DNA of 64,000 nucleotides from Citrus sinensis (Eukaryota > Streptophyta > Magnoliopsida > Sapindales > Rutaceae), in the NCBI RefSeq assembly GCF_022201045.2, contig NC_068558.1:9329501-9393500 (forward strand). The letters run 5' to 3'. Below, piece after piece: positions 63,532 to 64,000 of this stretch (its first letter is position 1; every line of letters begins with the position of its first letter). The notes beneath the pieces are model-generated. The model was not told the DNA's origin and searched no databases. It worked only from the letters and a program-made list of their open reading frames with translations. Made by a program: the position numbers and the translations under genes.

Positions 63532-64000
63532 TTTTTTTTTTTTTATTAAAGGGGGCTCTTCAGAGAGAGCTAGATAGGAACAAGATGGGGTTGAGTAACC
63601 CCAAACATGTCTTGTGAAATAATAGAATAAATACCCACAGGCGGGTTAGGGAACAAGTATAAACCAAAAGGAACTGAATGGGCCATATTAGCCATGAAGT
63701 CCGCAGCAGAATTCGCTTCACGATAGATGTGAGTGATAGAAACTTGTCAATTTTTGCTTAATAATTCTCGGATAGCAACAACTAAAGCATAGAAAGCATT
63801 AGTCATAGCCGCCTACTTAGAGATCATCTGAGCAACACAACTGCTATCCACTTCCACCAAGAGACGTCTGATGCCAGCGTTCCAGGCAAGAATTAAGCCT
63901 TGATAAAGCCCCTAAAGTTCAGCCACAGTCACTGAACTTTCCTTAATTTTCATACAAAAACCTAAGATCCAATAGCCAAACGAATCCCGAAGGATACCAC
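63532..64000 (-). pseudogene. 3' end of a LINE: RNase H domain relic and poly-A tail
   Basis: On the minus strand the last ~430 bases read as the C-terminal RNase H (RVT_3-type) domain of a plant LINE polyprotein: GILRDSFG at the start, then GLILAWNAGIRRLLVEVDS with the conserved acidic residues, and REANSAADFMANMA, ending at a TAG (63570-63572). Stops inside the domain (about 63915, 63812 and 63750) show decay. A short 3' leader then leads to a run of 13 T on the plus strand (63532-63544), which is the poly-A tail of the element. Reverse transcriptase lies beyond the right edge. Confidence 0.85.

Overview
This is an AT-rich nuclear window from a eudicot plant. Genes are split by many GT-AG introns. 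The gene families are plant ones: UPF2, CDC48, a plant abhydrolase lipase, and small plant-only proteins. The spacer DNA is full of plant transposons (hAT-type and Mutator-type MITEs, Ty1/copia, an Athila-like Ty3/gypsy group with a tRNA-Asp type primer site, LINEs). The codon and protein style fits a rosid and may be Citrus-like, but the sequence alone does not fix the species. There are no operons, no CRISPR array, and no tRNA or rRNA gene that I could support.

Layout. 1-1243: decayed LINE ORF1 on the minus strand. 2157-3398: a hAT-type non-autonomous element carrying a broken copy of 60S acidic ribosomal protein P3. 3690-5010: a decayed DUF1985-like coding relic split by a 771-bp hAT-type MITE with a perfect 8-bp target duplication. 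5.3-12 kb: mostly spacer, with two Mutator-type MITEs. 12136-14431 (-): five-exon gene for a 204-aa coiled-coil protein. 15750-26103 (-): complete 16-exon UPF2 gene (1,217 aa) with a ~1-kb intron in its 5' leader. 30242-30706 (-): two-exon gene for a 64-aa single-pass membrane protein. 30928-32286: one hAT-type MITE nested in another, each with its own 8-bp duplication.

32.5-51.1 kb is a transposon nest. A C-terminal fragment of an RNA-dependent RNA polymerase (RDR) gene ends at a copia LTR. The copia gag is cut by an LTR of an Athila-like family. A hAT (RICESLEEPER-like) transposase relic on the minus strand is split by a 10.7-kb element of the same Athila-like family (target duplication CACAA), which itself holds a reversed solo LTR of that family (target duplication CCAGA). 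The large element has one gag-pol frame without indels but with 12 internal stops, and its integrase core is deleted.

54052-64000 returns to genes: a two-exon 123-aa plant-specific protein (+), an intronless but fully open CDC48/p97 AAA+ ATPase gene (784 aa, +), and a nine-exon lipase-like alpha/beta hydrolase gene (698 aa, -). The window ends in the 3' end of a LINE (RNase H domain and poly-A tail, minus strand).

The host genes do not form a pathway. UPF2 is the core nonsense-mediated decay adaptor and CDC48 is the ubiquitin-dependent segregase, but nothing here links them beyond position. The points most worth a second look are the gene-bearing hAT element, the RDR fragment at the copia junction, the dated insertion hierarchy in the nest, the intronless CDC48 copy, and the small unrecognised genes.
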